Origin: CAISKJ01 sp046351555
Lineage (GTDB): Bacteria > Myxococcota_A > Polyangia > Polyangiales > Ga0077539
DNA: 64,000 nucleotides
Direction: 5' to 3'
NCBI GenBank assembly: GCA_046351555.1
Contig: JAXLYI010000006.1
Coordinates: forward strand, 310,001-374,000
Shown: positions 8,454-20,207 of the stretch, in pieces
Numbering within the stretch: the first letter of the stretch is position 1
How the letters are laid out: every line of letters begins with the position of its first letter
Notes under the pieces: generated by a model
The model's database searches: none
Told to the model about the DNA's origin: nothing
The model's input: the letters and a program-made list of their open reading frames with translations, nothing else
Program-made: the position numbers and the translations under genes

Positions 8454-9029
8454 TCAGGCGCGGTAGGGCCCGGCGCCCCAGCGGCCCCAGGGGCCGACGC
8501 CGCGCTCCATCATGTCGGCGAGCTCGCGGCGCTGCCGCTCGTCGAGCGCCTCGTGCACCTTGGCCAGCGCCTCGAAGAGCGCCTTCTGCGCCGACTCGAG
8601 GGCGGCGTCCTGCTTCGCGAAGGCGTCGGCCATCGCCGCCTCGTCGAAGCGCTCGCCGCGGAAGGCCTTCGCCGCGTGCCCGCCGGTCGCGTGGACGGCC
8701 TCGCGCGCCGACCGCGCCTGCTCGCGCATCCCCTCCACCGCCTGGACGATCACCCGCTCCTGCCCGGGCGTGGTCTCGAGGCGCTCGAAGAGGCTGCGCA
8801 GCATCCAGCGCTGCACGTCGCCGCCGCCGCCCCAGCGCCCGCCCTGGCCCTCGTGGCCGCCGTGCCCGCCCCAGGGGCCCTGGTGGCCGCCCCAGCCGCG
8901 GCGCATGCCGCACCCGCCGCCGCACCCGCCGCCGTACCCGCCGCCGTACCCGTAGCCGTGGCAGCGGCCGCGGCGCAGCACCTTCACGAGTCCGATGAGG
9001 CAGGCGGTACCGATGAGAAATCCGATCAT
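8454..9029 (-). CDS. Spy/CpxP-like periplasmic LTXXQ-type protein (heavy-metal resistance family)
   Basis: The 191-aa protein starts with a hydrophobic segment (MIGFLIGTACLIGLVKVL) and then a low-complexity Gly/Cys/His/Tyr/Trp-rich region of about 50 residues. The rest is a long helical part typical of the Spy/CpxP/CnrR family, with ERLETTPGQERVI and a C-terminal LDERQRRELADMMERG that corresponds to the LTxxQ motif. Proteins of this family are periplasmic chaperones or metal sensors. It is the first gene of the operon, so it is probably the main output or feedback inhibitor of the two-component system. The Gly/His/Cys region suggests metal binding but this is not shown by the sequence alone. 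Confidence 0.85.
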   Translation of the reverse strand: MIGFLIGTACLIGLVKVLRRGRCHGYGYGGGYGGGCGGGCGMRRGWGGHQGPWGGHGGHEGQGGRWGGGGDVQRWMLRSLFERLETTPGQERVIVQAVEGMREQARSAREAVHATGGHAAKAFRGERFDEAAMADAFAKQDAALESAQKALFEALAKVHEALDERQRRELADMMERGVGPWGRWGAGPYRA

Positions 9030-9207
9030 GGTGGCTTCTTCCGTTTCCGACGCCGCGCGGGGAGTGATGCCCGGCGGCCTCGTTGGGGAAGTTCGCGCCC
9101 GTCTGTGAAGGCCGTTCGGGGCGGCGCGTGAAGAAGTGTGAAGGCCCACGCGTCCGTGGCGCGCACGGCCCTCAAGGTCCCGGTGGGGGCGGTCGTTGGA
9201 GGGAGGC

Positions 9208-9212
9208 AGGAG
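9208..9212 (+). promoter_or_regulatory. Ribosome binding site that decides a TTG start
   Basis: AGGAG lies 10 nt before the TTG at 9223 and favours that start over the in-frame TTG at 9196, which has no such site upstream. Confidence 0.55.
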
Positions 9213-9222
9213 CGATGGCCCA

Positions 9223-11070
9223 TTGATCCCCCAAGAGGAAGAGACTCGCATCGGCGCGCTGATCTCCGGGAAGTACCGGCTGGAGCAGCGGCTCGGCGCG
9301 GGCGCCGTGGGCGAGGTGTTCCGCGCGCGCAACGTGCTGATCGGGCGCGACGTGGCGATCAAGTTCCTGCGCCGCGAGCACGTGAACAACGAGGAGCTGG
9401 TGGAGCGCTTCGTCCGCGAGGCGCAGGCCGTGAGCCGCGTGCGCCACCCGCACGTGGTCGACGTGATCGACGTCGGCGTCGAGGACGACGCGCCCTACAT
9501 CGTGCAGGAGCTGCTGCTCGGCGAGGACCTCTGCGGCCACGTCAACCGCAAGGGCGGCCGCGTCCCCGCGCGCGCCGCGCTCGAGCTCCTCCTCCCGGCG
9601 ATCGACGGCGTCGCCCACGCCCACGACCGCGGCGTCGTCCACCGCGACCTCAAGCCCGAGAACATCTTCCTCGCCCGCACCGACGACGGCGTCGTGCCCA
9701 AGGTGCTCGACTTCGGCATCTCCAAGGTGAAGACGGGCAACCTCCGCACGACCGTCACCGGCTCGGTCTTCGGCACGCCAGGCTACATGCCGCCCGAGCA
9801 GGTGCGCTCCTTCGCCGACGCCGACGCGCGCGCCGACGTGTGGGCGCTCGGGGTGATCCTCTACGAGCTCGTCGCCGGCCGCATCCCCTTCGACGCGCAG
9901 GAGCCCAACGCGCTGATGCTGGAGGTGTGCACGCGCACGCCGACGCCGCTCGCCGAGGCCGCGCCCGAAGCGCCCGCCGACTTCGCCGCCATCGTCGACC
10001 GCTGCCTCGCGAAGGACCCGGCCGACCGCTTCGCCGACGCCGGCGCGCTCGCCGACGCGCTGCGCAAGCTCGCCGACGCGCCCGAGCGCGTCACGCGGCT
10101 CCAGTTCGTGAAGGCCTCGCTCCCGCCGCCGGTGTTCTTCGTCGAGGACGACTCGCGCATCTCGCTCGACAACGAGCCCCTCGTGATGCTCCAGGCGCTC
10201 CCGACGCGCGCGAGCATCGTCCACCCCGCCCGGCAGAGCGTCGTCCACCCGCCGCGCGCGAGCATCGTCCAGCCAGCCCGCCCCTCCATCGTCGGCGAGC
10301 GCCCCTGGGCCCTCGACCTCCCAGCCGCCGCGCGCGGCCTCGACGCCGACAGCACCCTCGCGGGCGCCACGATCCTGTCGCGCCCGCCCGCGGCCATCGT
10401 CCCGCCCAACCGCCTCCCCGCGCTCACCGTCGGCCTCGCCCTCGTCGCCGTCGGCGCCGTCGCCTTCCTCGCCTCGCAGAACAACGACGCGCGCGAGGCG
10501 CCCGTCACCGTCGTCGCCCCGCGCCCCGCCGCGCGCCCTCCCGCCCCTGCGCCGCAAGCCCCCGCGGCGCCCGAGCTCGCCGCGCCCGACGCGGCCTCCC
10601 CCGCCCCGGCGTCCGCCGCGCCCGACGCGATGGTGCGCCCCGCGGTGAGCGCCCCGGCCCCGCGCCGCCGCCCCGAGGCGAGCGCGTGGGAGCGCGCGAT
10701 GGAGCCCGCCGCGCGCCCGCCGTCCCCCGCGCCGCCCGCGACGGTGCCGGAGGGGGCGCCCGCGCCGGCGCGCGTGTCGACCGCGGCGCTCGAGTCGGCG
10801 GTGCGGCGCACGTCGGCGATGAACATGGGCCAGGTCGCGTCGTGCATCGCCCGGGCGCGCGACGAAGACCCCGCGCTCGCGGGCCGCCTCTCGGTGCGCC
10901 TCACGCTCGCACCCGACGGCGCCGTCCGCGAGGCCACCCCCGTCGCGCCGCGCCCGATGCAGCCCTTCGCGCGCTGCCTCGCCCGCGCCATGAGCACCTG
11001 GAACGTCGGCCCCACCGGCGCCGCCTCGGACACCGTGCTCACCTGGCCCTACGAGCTCGCCGCCCGCTAG
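9223..11070 (+). CDS. Membrane-anchored Ser/Thr kinase with TonB/AgmX-like C-terminal domain
   Basis: The 615-aa protein carries a Hanks kinase domain in about residues 18-285, with G-loop RLGAGAVGEVFRA, lysine in DVAIKFLR, catalytic loop HRDLKPENIF, DFGISK, and PGYMPPEQ in the P+1 region. A juxtamembrane linker has short repeats of the ASIVHPAR type. One TM segment (about 398-420) follows, then a Pro/Ala-rich extracytoplasmic linker. The last ~90 residues (from about RTSAMNMGQVASC) resemble the C-terminal module of AgmX/TonB-like proteins, with a pair of conserved cysteines (VASCIARARD and FARCLARAMS). The arrangement suggests a receptor kinase that senses outside the cytoplasm. Its stop overlaps the end of the convergent gene by 4 bp. 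Confidence 0.93.
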   Translation: MIPQEEETRIGALISGKYRLEQRLGAGAVGEVFRARNVLIGRDVAIKFLRREHVNNEELVERFVREAQAVSRVRHPHVVDVIDVGVEDDAPYIVQELLLGEDLCGHVNRKGGRVPARAALELLLPAIDGVAHAHDRGVVHRDLKPENIFLARTDDGVVPKVLDFGISKVKTGNLRTTVTGSVFGTPGYMPPEQVRSFADADARADVWALGVILYELVAGRIPFDAQEPNALMLEVCTRTPTPLAEAAPEAPADFAAIVDRCLAKDPADRFADAGALADALRKLADAPERVTRLQFVKASLPPPVFFVEDDSRISLDNEPLVMLQALPTRASIVHPARQSVVHPPRASIVQPARPSIVGERPWALDLPAAARGLDADSTLAGATILSRPPAAIVPPNRLPALTVGLALVAVGAVAFLASQNNDAREAPVTVVAPRPAARPPAPAPQAPAAPELAAPDAASPAPASAAPDAMVRPAVSAPAPRRRPEASAWERAMEPAARPPSPAPPATVPEGAPAPARVSTAALESAVRRTSAMNMGQVASCIARARDEDPALAGRLSVRLTLAPDGAVREATPVAPRPMQPFARCLARAMSTWNVGPTGAASDTVLTWPYELAAR

Positions 11071-11906
11071 AACACCCCGCCCACCGTCGCCACCGCGCCG
11101 CCCGGCACCGGCGCCACCGCGAGGTCGACCCCGATCCCGCGCGCCCGGCGGTACACCTCCCAGCTCTGCTCCAGCGGGTCGGGCGCGAACAGGATGCCCG
11201 CCCCCGCCGCCGCGGAGAGCGCGCCGGTCACGATGGCCAGCGTCCCGCTCGCGTGCAGCGTCGTCGAGCTGCTGCTGCTCTCGCGCGTGAGCGCCAGCGC
11301 GACGCCGCCCCCCATCACCACCGCGCCGAGCCCGAGCACCACCGACCCGCCGATGCGGCGGAAGCGGCGGCTGCGCTCGGCCCGGCGCGCCCACTCGGCC
11401 TCCGCCGCCGCGACGCGCTGGGCGGGCGTGAAGCCCGCGCCCGCCGAGGCCTCCAGCGCGTCCCGGACGGGCTGGAGCGGGTCGTTGAGGAAGAACCCGA
11501 TCGCCGACCCGAGGATCATCCCGAAGCCCCCGGCGCCGATCATCAGCCCGTAGATCTCGTCGTTGCGCCGGCCGCGGTCGATCAGGACCGCGCCGGTCAC
11601 GATCGCCGCGGCGCCCGCCGCGATGCCGGTGATCCCGACGGCGAGCCGCATCGAGCGCTGGTTGCCCTCGAACCACGCGAGCGTCCCCTGGAGGCGCGCC
11701 AGGGCGGTCGAGCCGTCGCCCTCCGTGTCGATCGCAGAAACCGCCGGCGGCGCGCCCGGCGTGCGCAGCGCGGGCGCGGGGGCGGGCGCGGGCGCGGGGG
11801 CGGCCGTCTCCCAGGGGGGTGGCGGCGGGGCGCCGGCGGTCTGCGCGCGGGCGGCGGCGGGGAGGCTGAGGCACGCGAGGGCGAGGCAGAAACGGGCGGG
11901 TCGCAT
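11067..11906 (-). CDS. Predicted membrane protein with signal peptide, hypothetical
   Basis: The 279-aa product begins with a signal peptide (MRPARFCLALACLSLPAAARA, cleavage after the second ARA-like site) and a Pro/Ala stretch. It then has about four hydrophobic segments in pairs: LAVGITGIAAGAAAIVTGAV, LMIGAGGFGMILGSAIGFF, VVLGLGAVVMGGGVALAL and GTLAIVTGALSAAAGAGIL. A charged region (AEAEWARRAERSRRFRRIG) separates the pairs. Similar Gly/Ala-rich membrane proteins with a YRRARGI tail are frequent in myxobacteria but have no assigned role. It converges with the receptor kinase gene, with a 4-bp overlap, and is divergent from the acyl-CoA ligase. Confidence 0.65.
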   Translation of the reverse strand: MRPARFCLALACLSLPAAARAQTAGAPPPPPWETAAPAPAPAPAPALRTPGAPPAVSAIDTEGDGSTALARLQGTLAWFEGNQRSMRLAVGITGIAAGAAAIVTGAVLIDRGRRNDEIYGLMIGAGGFGMILGSAIGFFLNDPLQPVRDALEASAGAGFTPAQRVAAAEAEWARRAERSRRFRRIGGSVVLGLGAVVMGGGVALALTRESSSSSTTLHASGTLAIVTGALSAAAGAGILFAPDPLEQSWEVYRRARGIGVDLAVAPVPGGAVATVGGVF

Positions 11907-11956
11907 CGCGATGACGCTACGACGACGGGCGCCGGGTGCGATAGCGTCGTGGGGCC

Positions 11957-13579
<1,623 letters not shown>

Positions 13580-13580
13580 C

Positions 13581-14513
13581 GTGCGTCTCCTCCCCTCCCT
13601 CCTCCTCACGCTCACGCTCTCGCTCGGCTGCGGCGGCGACCCGAACGCGCCCGCGATCCCGCCCGCCGACGACGCGGGCGCCACCCCCGACGGCGACAAG
13701 ACCCCGGCGCCCGACGCGCCCTCGCGCGACTGGGGCCCGCCCGTCGACCCCACCCTCTCGGTGCCCACCTTCGACGCCGCCACCGTCGCCCGCGTCCGCG
13801 CCCTGCGCGCGATGGGGGCGACGCGCGGCATGCGGCCCGACGTGGTCGCCAAGATCGGCGACTCGATCACCGAGAGCGCGAGCTTCCTCTCCGACATCGG
13901 GCACGGCTGGCACGAGCTCGGCGCGCACGCGTACCTCCAGCCGACGGTGACGTACTTCAGCCGCACGCGCTTCGCCGACGGCACCAACTCGCTCAACCGC
14001 GCGAGCTCCTGCGCGATGGGCGGCTGGGTGGCCGCCTACGCGCTCGCGATGGACCCGATGAGCGCCCTGCGCAACGAGATGGACTACACCCGCCCCGCCT
14101 ACGCGATCGTCATGTACGGCACCAACGACCTCGACCGCATCGCGCCCGAGGAGTTCACCCGCGACATGACCCGCATCCTCGACATCATCGAGTCGTACGG
14201 CAGCGTGCCCGTCATGAGCACCATCCCCGACCGCCTCGACCGCGCCGAGGCCGGGGCGCGCGTGCCCTCCTTCAACGAGGCCATCCGCGCGATGGCCGCG
14301 TCGCGCCACCTCCCGCTGATGGAGTTCTGGCGCTCGCTGCAGGACCTTCCCCGCAAGGGGATCGACCCCGACGGCATCCACCCCTCGGCCTACGTCTCCA
14401 ACGGCAACGTCGCGTGCGGCGTGCTCACGCCCGACGGGCTGCGCTTCGGCTACAACATGCGCAACCTCGTCGCGCTCTTCGCCCTCGACCGCCTGCGCAA
14501 CCTCGCGCAGTAG
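13581..14513 (+). CDS. SGNH/GDSL-family hydrolase lipoprotein
   Basis: The 310-aa protein has a lipoprotein signal with lipobox SLGC (C17) and a short Asp/Ala/Pro tether, then an SGNH hydrolase domain. Block I is KIGDSITES with nucleophile S95. Block III is YGTNDLDR with the oxyanion asparagine, and block V is DPDGIHPSAY with D264 and H267. The block II glycine is probably in SCAMGGWVAA. The family includes esterases, lipases and carbohydrate deacetylases; the substrate cannot be told from sequence. With the ligase upstream, an extracellular esterase releasing an acid that is then activated is a possible pairing, but this is inference. Confidence 0.85.
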   Translation: MRLLPSLLLTLTLSLGCGGDPNAPAIPPADDAGATPDGDKTPAPDAPSRDWGPPVDPTLSVPTFDAATVARVRALRAMGATRGMRPDVVAKIGDSITESASFLSDIGHGWHELGAHAYLQPTVTYFSRTRFADGTNSLNRASSCAMGGWVAAYALAMDPMSALRNEMDYTRPAYAIVMYGTNDLDRIAPEEFTRDMTRILDIIESYGSVPVMSTIPDRLDRAEAGARVPSFNEAIRAMAASRHLPLMEFWRSLQDLPRKGIDPDGIHPSAYVSNGNVACGVLTPDGLRFGYNMRNLVALFALDRLRNLAQ

Positions 14514-14515
14514 GG

Positions 14516-15535
14516 TCAGTCGCGCGGGTCGTCGAGCCCGAGCGCGCGCTCGGCCAGGAGGCACGCACCGCCGAGCGCCGCCAGGCCCACCAGCAGCGCG
14601 AAGAACAGCAGCGACGTCGCCACCGCCGCGTCGGGCCGCACCCCCACCAGCCCGAACATGTACTGGAACACCAGCTCCCGCTGCCCCACGCCCCCCGGCG
14701 TGAGCGGCACGTACGTCGCCAGGATCACCGCCGGCACCACCCGCGCGCACACCAGGAACGACACCCCCGGCGCGAGCGGCCGCACCAGCAGCGCCACCGA
14801 CACCACGGCCATCCCCTGCGTCCCCACCGACTGGAGCACCGAGAGCGCGAGCCCCGCGTACGAGCGCGGCGAGGGCACGCCGAGCAGGAGCCCCCCGAGC
14901 ACCGGCACCCGCCCCACCAGCGCGCGCAGGCCGTCGAAGCGCTTGAGCGCCCACGGCGCCGTGAGCACCGCCGCCGAGAGCCCGAGCGCGCCGAGCAGCC
15001 CCGCCTCGAGCAGCGTCGCCACCGCGTCGTCGCGCATCTCGTCGCCGAGCAGCATCGCCGTCGCCGCCACGATGCACAGCCCGAACAGCCCCGCCACGCG
15101 CTCGAGGAACGCCACCGTCAGCGACGACGCCATGTCGGGCATCGCCCGCGGCACCACGCGGTGCGCGCGCACCCCGTCGCCCGCCACGCCGCTTGGGAGC
15201 ATGTTGAAATAGAGCCCCACCAGGTAGTGCCGCAGCAGCGTCGGGAGCGGCGGCGTCGCGGTCGCCCCGTACGCGCGCATCATCGTGCGCCAGCGCGCCG
15301 AGGCGATGGCCGTCGACGCGAGCACCGCGCCGAAGGCGAGCGCGAGGTTGCCCGGGCCCACGTCGCGCGCCCGCGCCAGCACGTCGGCCCAGGCCACGCG
15401 CCGCGTGAGCCACGCGATGGGGAGCAGCGCGAAGAGCGCGCGCAGCGCGGTGCCGGCCGGGCCCTTCCACAGGGCGGCGAGGCGCGAGGGGGGCGCGGCG
15501 GCCTCGGGCGCCGGCGGCGGGTCGGGGGGGCTCAC
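14516..15535 (-). CDS. Lysylphosphatidylglycerol synthase-like TM protein (flippase-like domain, UPF0104)
   Basis: This 339-aa integral membrane protein has about eight hydrophobic helices and the pattern of the LPG_synthase_TM/flippase-like family. An early positively charged RARDVGPGNL region is followed by the signature LVGLYFNMLPSGVAGDGVRA, and near the end VPLTPGGVGQRELVFQYMF. It lacks the aminoacyl-transferase domain of true MprF, so it is the stand-alone membrane half, usually associated with lipid or polyprenol-glycolipid transport. It starts with GTG 1 bp after the stop of the PEGA-repeat kinase, so both are likely on one transcript. Confidence 0.85.
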   Translation of the reverse strand: MSPPDPPPAPEAAAPPSRLAALWKGPAGTALRALFALLPIAWLTRRVAWADVLARARDVGPGNLALAFGAVLASTAIASARWRTMMRAYGATATPPLPTLLRHYLVGLYFNMLPSGVAGDGVRAHRVVPRAMPDMASSLTVAFLERVAGLFGLCIVAATAMLLGDEMRDDAVATLLEAGLLGALGLSAAVLTAPWALKRFDGLRALVGRVPVLGGLLLGVPSPRSYAGLALSVLQSVGTQGMAVVSVALLVRPLAPGVSFLVCARVVPAVILATYVPLTPGGVGQRELVFQYMFGLVGVRPDAAVATSLLFFALLVGLAALGGACLLAERALGLDDPRD

Positions 15536-15536
15536 G

Positions 15537-17831
15537 CTACGAAGAGAAATCCATGCGGACGGGCTGGCGCGAGCCCGGCGCGACGGTGATCGTCTGCGTG
15601 CGGGTGCCGCGCTCGGGGTTGACGCAGCGGACGGTGTGGCGCCCCGGCGCGAGCGGGATGTCGCGCGTCGGCGTCTGCCCGTACGAGCGGCCGTCGACGA
15701 AGGCCTCGCACCACGCGCCCGTCGCGCCCACGCGGATCGTGCCCGGCGTCGCGTCCTGCGGCGGTGGCGGGGGCGGAGGCGGAGGCGCGTGCGCCACGGC
15801 GTTGGCGGCGCGCGGCGCGAGGTGCATCGTGCGGACGGCCACCGTCTGCCCCGCGGCCGGGCGCAGGTAGCGGGTGACGCTCTCGTAACCGGGCGCGCTC
15901 GCGGTGACCACGAGGGGGCTCGGCCCGACCGTCACGCGCACGCGGTAGGGCCCGCCGCCGGTGAGGTCGCGCTCGCCGACGCGGAGCGACGCCGACGCGG
16001 GCTCGGTGGGCACGTTGATCCACGCCTCGTTGGGGCCGAGCGGGCGCTCGCGGAGCGCGAGGTCGCGGGCCTCGACGCGCCCGGGCGCCGCGGTGAAGGT
16101 GAAGGCCTCCTCGATGTGATCGGGGCTCCGCACCACGACCGTGTGCTCCACGCCGGGCCGCAGGTCGCGGACGGTGAGCGGCGTCACCCCGGGCGCCTCG
16201 CGGCCGTCGACGAACACCTGCGCCCCCGGCGGCGCCGTCCGCACCTCCAGCACCGCGACGGACGCGGCCGCCTCGCGCGCGAGCGTCGCGCTCACCTCGG
16301 CGCGTGTGCCGGGTGAGGGCAGCGCCACCTCGCGCTCGTCGGGCGCGTAGCCCTCCGCGGTGAGCCGGACCCGGTAGCGCGCGCGCGGGCCCGTGGCGAG
16401 GCCGGTGAGCTCGTGCGGCGTGCGGTGCGAGGTCGGCGCGCCGTCGAGCCAGACGTGCGCACCCGCGGGCTCCGAGCGAACCGCGATGACGCCGTCGTGC
16501 ACCACCGCCGCGGCCGCGGGGGCCTGCGTGCGGCCGTAGACGTAGTAGCCGCCCGCGGCGAGCGCGGCGAAGGCGAGGAGGACGCCGGCTGCCGCCCAGG
16601 GGGGCCGAGGCGAGGCGGCGCGCGGGGCGACGGAGACGGTGCCCGACACCTGACGCTCGTCGTCGTCCGCGGCGGGCGCGAGGCGGTCGGAGGCGGCCTT
16701 GGCCTCGGCGATGAGCCCGTCGTGCTCGGCGAGGCGCTCGGCGAAGAGCATGGTCATCCACTCGCCGAGGCCGACCTTCGAGACGGGGATGTGGTCGGCG
16801 CGGGCGACGGACTCGAGGTCGGCTTGGAGCTCGCGCGCGCTCTGATAGCGGGCCGCGCGGTCGGGCGCGAGGGCCTTCACGATCACCGCCTCGAGGGCCG
16901 GCGAGACGCGCGGGTTCACCTCCGAGGGCCGGGGGTAGTCGCCGTCGGTGATCAGCTTGATCGTGTCGGCGTCGGAGGGCGCGCGGAAGAGCCGGCGGCC
17001 GGTGCACAGCTCGAAGAGCATGATGCCGAGCGAGAAGATGTCGCTGCGGTGGTCGAGGTCGTCGCCGCGGGCCTGCTCGGGCGACATGTACGGGATCTTC
17101 CCCTTCACCTTGCCGGGCCCGGTGCCCTCGTCGAGGGAGTTGAGGCTCACGTGCGTGTCGCGGCGCACCTCGCCCGAGGCGTGCTCGGAGCCGCGCGGGG
17201 GCGCCGTCCGCGTGGCCCCGCCCGCCACAGGCGACTCGGCCTTCACGAGCGACGCCTTGGCGATGCCGAAGTCGACCACCTTCACGTCGCCGGTGAAGGT
17301 GACCACGACGTTCTGCGGGGAGACGTCGCGGTGGACGACGCGGAGGGGGTTGCCCTGCAGGTCCTTCTTGTCGTGCGCGTAGGCGAGGCCCGCGGCGACG
17401 CCGATCCCGACGGCGAGCGCGTGCTCGAGCGGGAACTCCGTCACCCCCTTGGGCTTCATCGCGCGGACCACGGCGCGGAGGTCCTCCCCGTGGATGTGCT
17501 CCATCGCGATGAAGAACTCGCCGTCCGCCTGCCCGACGTCGAACACCGTCACGATGTTCGCGTGGGCGAAGGTCATCGCGATGCGCGCCTCCTTGAGGAG
17601 CATCTCGACGTAGCCCTTGTCGCGGCCGTACTCGGGCAGGATGCGCTTGATCACCAGCAGCCGCTCGATGCCCGCGATCGACTTGTGGATCGCGAGGTAG
17701 AGCACCGCCATCCCGCCCGCCGCGAGCCGCCGCACCAGGGTGTACTTGCCGAAGCGACGCGGGAGCGCCTCCTCGGTGGGCGCCGGGGCGTCGGGGCTGT
17801 TCGGCGCGGGGCGCGCGGCGGCTTCGGGCAC
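15537..17831 (-). CDS. Ser/Thr kinase with PEGA-repeat extracytoplasmic region
   Basis: The 764-aa protein has a kinase domain in about residues 27-330. It shows RLAAGGMAVLYLA, the lysine in LLVIKRILPE, the catalytic loop VHRDVSPQNVVV, DFGIAKA, and YMSPEQARGDDLDHRSDIFS. The catalytic-loop variant HRDVSPQN instead of HRDLKPEN is common in myxobacterial kinases. A TM segment (about 407-430) follows. The rest holds about four PEGA-type beta repeats (for example VRSEPAGAHVWLDGAPTS and VRTAPPGAQVFVDGREAP) that would lie outside the inner membrane, interrupted by a run of nine prolines. The most likely role is sensing at the cell envelope. It lies upstream of the flippase-like gene in a probable operon. 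Confidence 0.95.
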   Translation of the reverse strand: MPEAAARPAPNSPDAPAPTEEALPRRFGKYTLVRRLAAGGMAVLYLAIHKSIAGIERLLVIKRILPEYGRDKGYVEMLLKEARIAMTFAHANIVTVFDVGQADGEFFIAMEHIHGEDLRAVVRAMKPKGVTEFPLEHALAVGIGVAAGLAYAHDKKDLQGNPLRVVHRDVSPQNVVVTFTGDVKVVDFGIAKASLVKAESPVAGGATRTAPPRGSEHASGEVRRDTHVSLNSLDEGTGPGKVKGKIPYMSPEQARGDDLDHRSDIFSLGIMLFELCTGRRLFRAPSDADTIKLITDGDYPRPSEVNPRVSPALEAVIVKALAPDRAARYQSARELQADLESVARADHIPVSKVGLGEWMTMLFAERLAEHDGLIAEAKAASDRLAPAADDDERQVSGTVSVAPRAASPRPPWAAAGVLLAFAALAAGGYYVYGRTQAPAAAAVVHDGVIAVRSEPAGAHVWLDGAPTSHRTPHELTGLATGPRARYRVRLTAEGYAPDEREVALPSPGTRAEVSATLAREAAASVAVLEVRTAPPGAQVFVDGREAPGVTPLTVRDLRPGVEHTVVVRSPDHIEEAFTFTAAPGRVEARDLALRERPLGPNEAWINVPTEPASASLRVGERDLTGGGPYRVRVTVGPSPLVVTASAPGYESVTRYLRPAAGQTVAVRTMHLAPRAANAVAHAPPPPPPPPPQDATPGTIRVGATGAWCEAFVDGRSYGQTPTRDIPLAPGRHTVRCVNPERGTRTQTITVAPGSRQPVRMDFSS

Positions 17832-17928
17832 GGGCTTCTCTGCGCTTCAGCGCGGTGGGGCGGGCGTGGACGTCGGGCGAGGTGCGAGACCCCGCGCGGG
17901 CGCCATCCTACGGTTTGTCACCCCCCTG

Positions 17929-20091
<2,163 letters not shown>

Positions 20092-20207
20092 GGGTCCGTC
20101 ACAAGAATCACACCCGTTCTCTGCCTTCGGGCGGCGGCCACGCTACCACCCCCGCGGACGCAGGGTCAAACGACGGATCACGCGGTTGTGATAGCGTCCC
20201 GCGCCCC

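Noticed and set aside
9172..11874. Minus-strand open frame of about 900 codons opposite the receptor kinase
   Set aside because: It is Arg/Gly/Ala-rich and contradicts the clear kinase on the plus strand and the membrane protein at its end.
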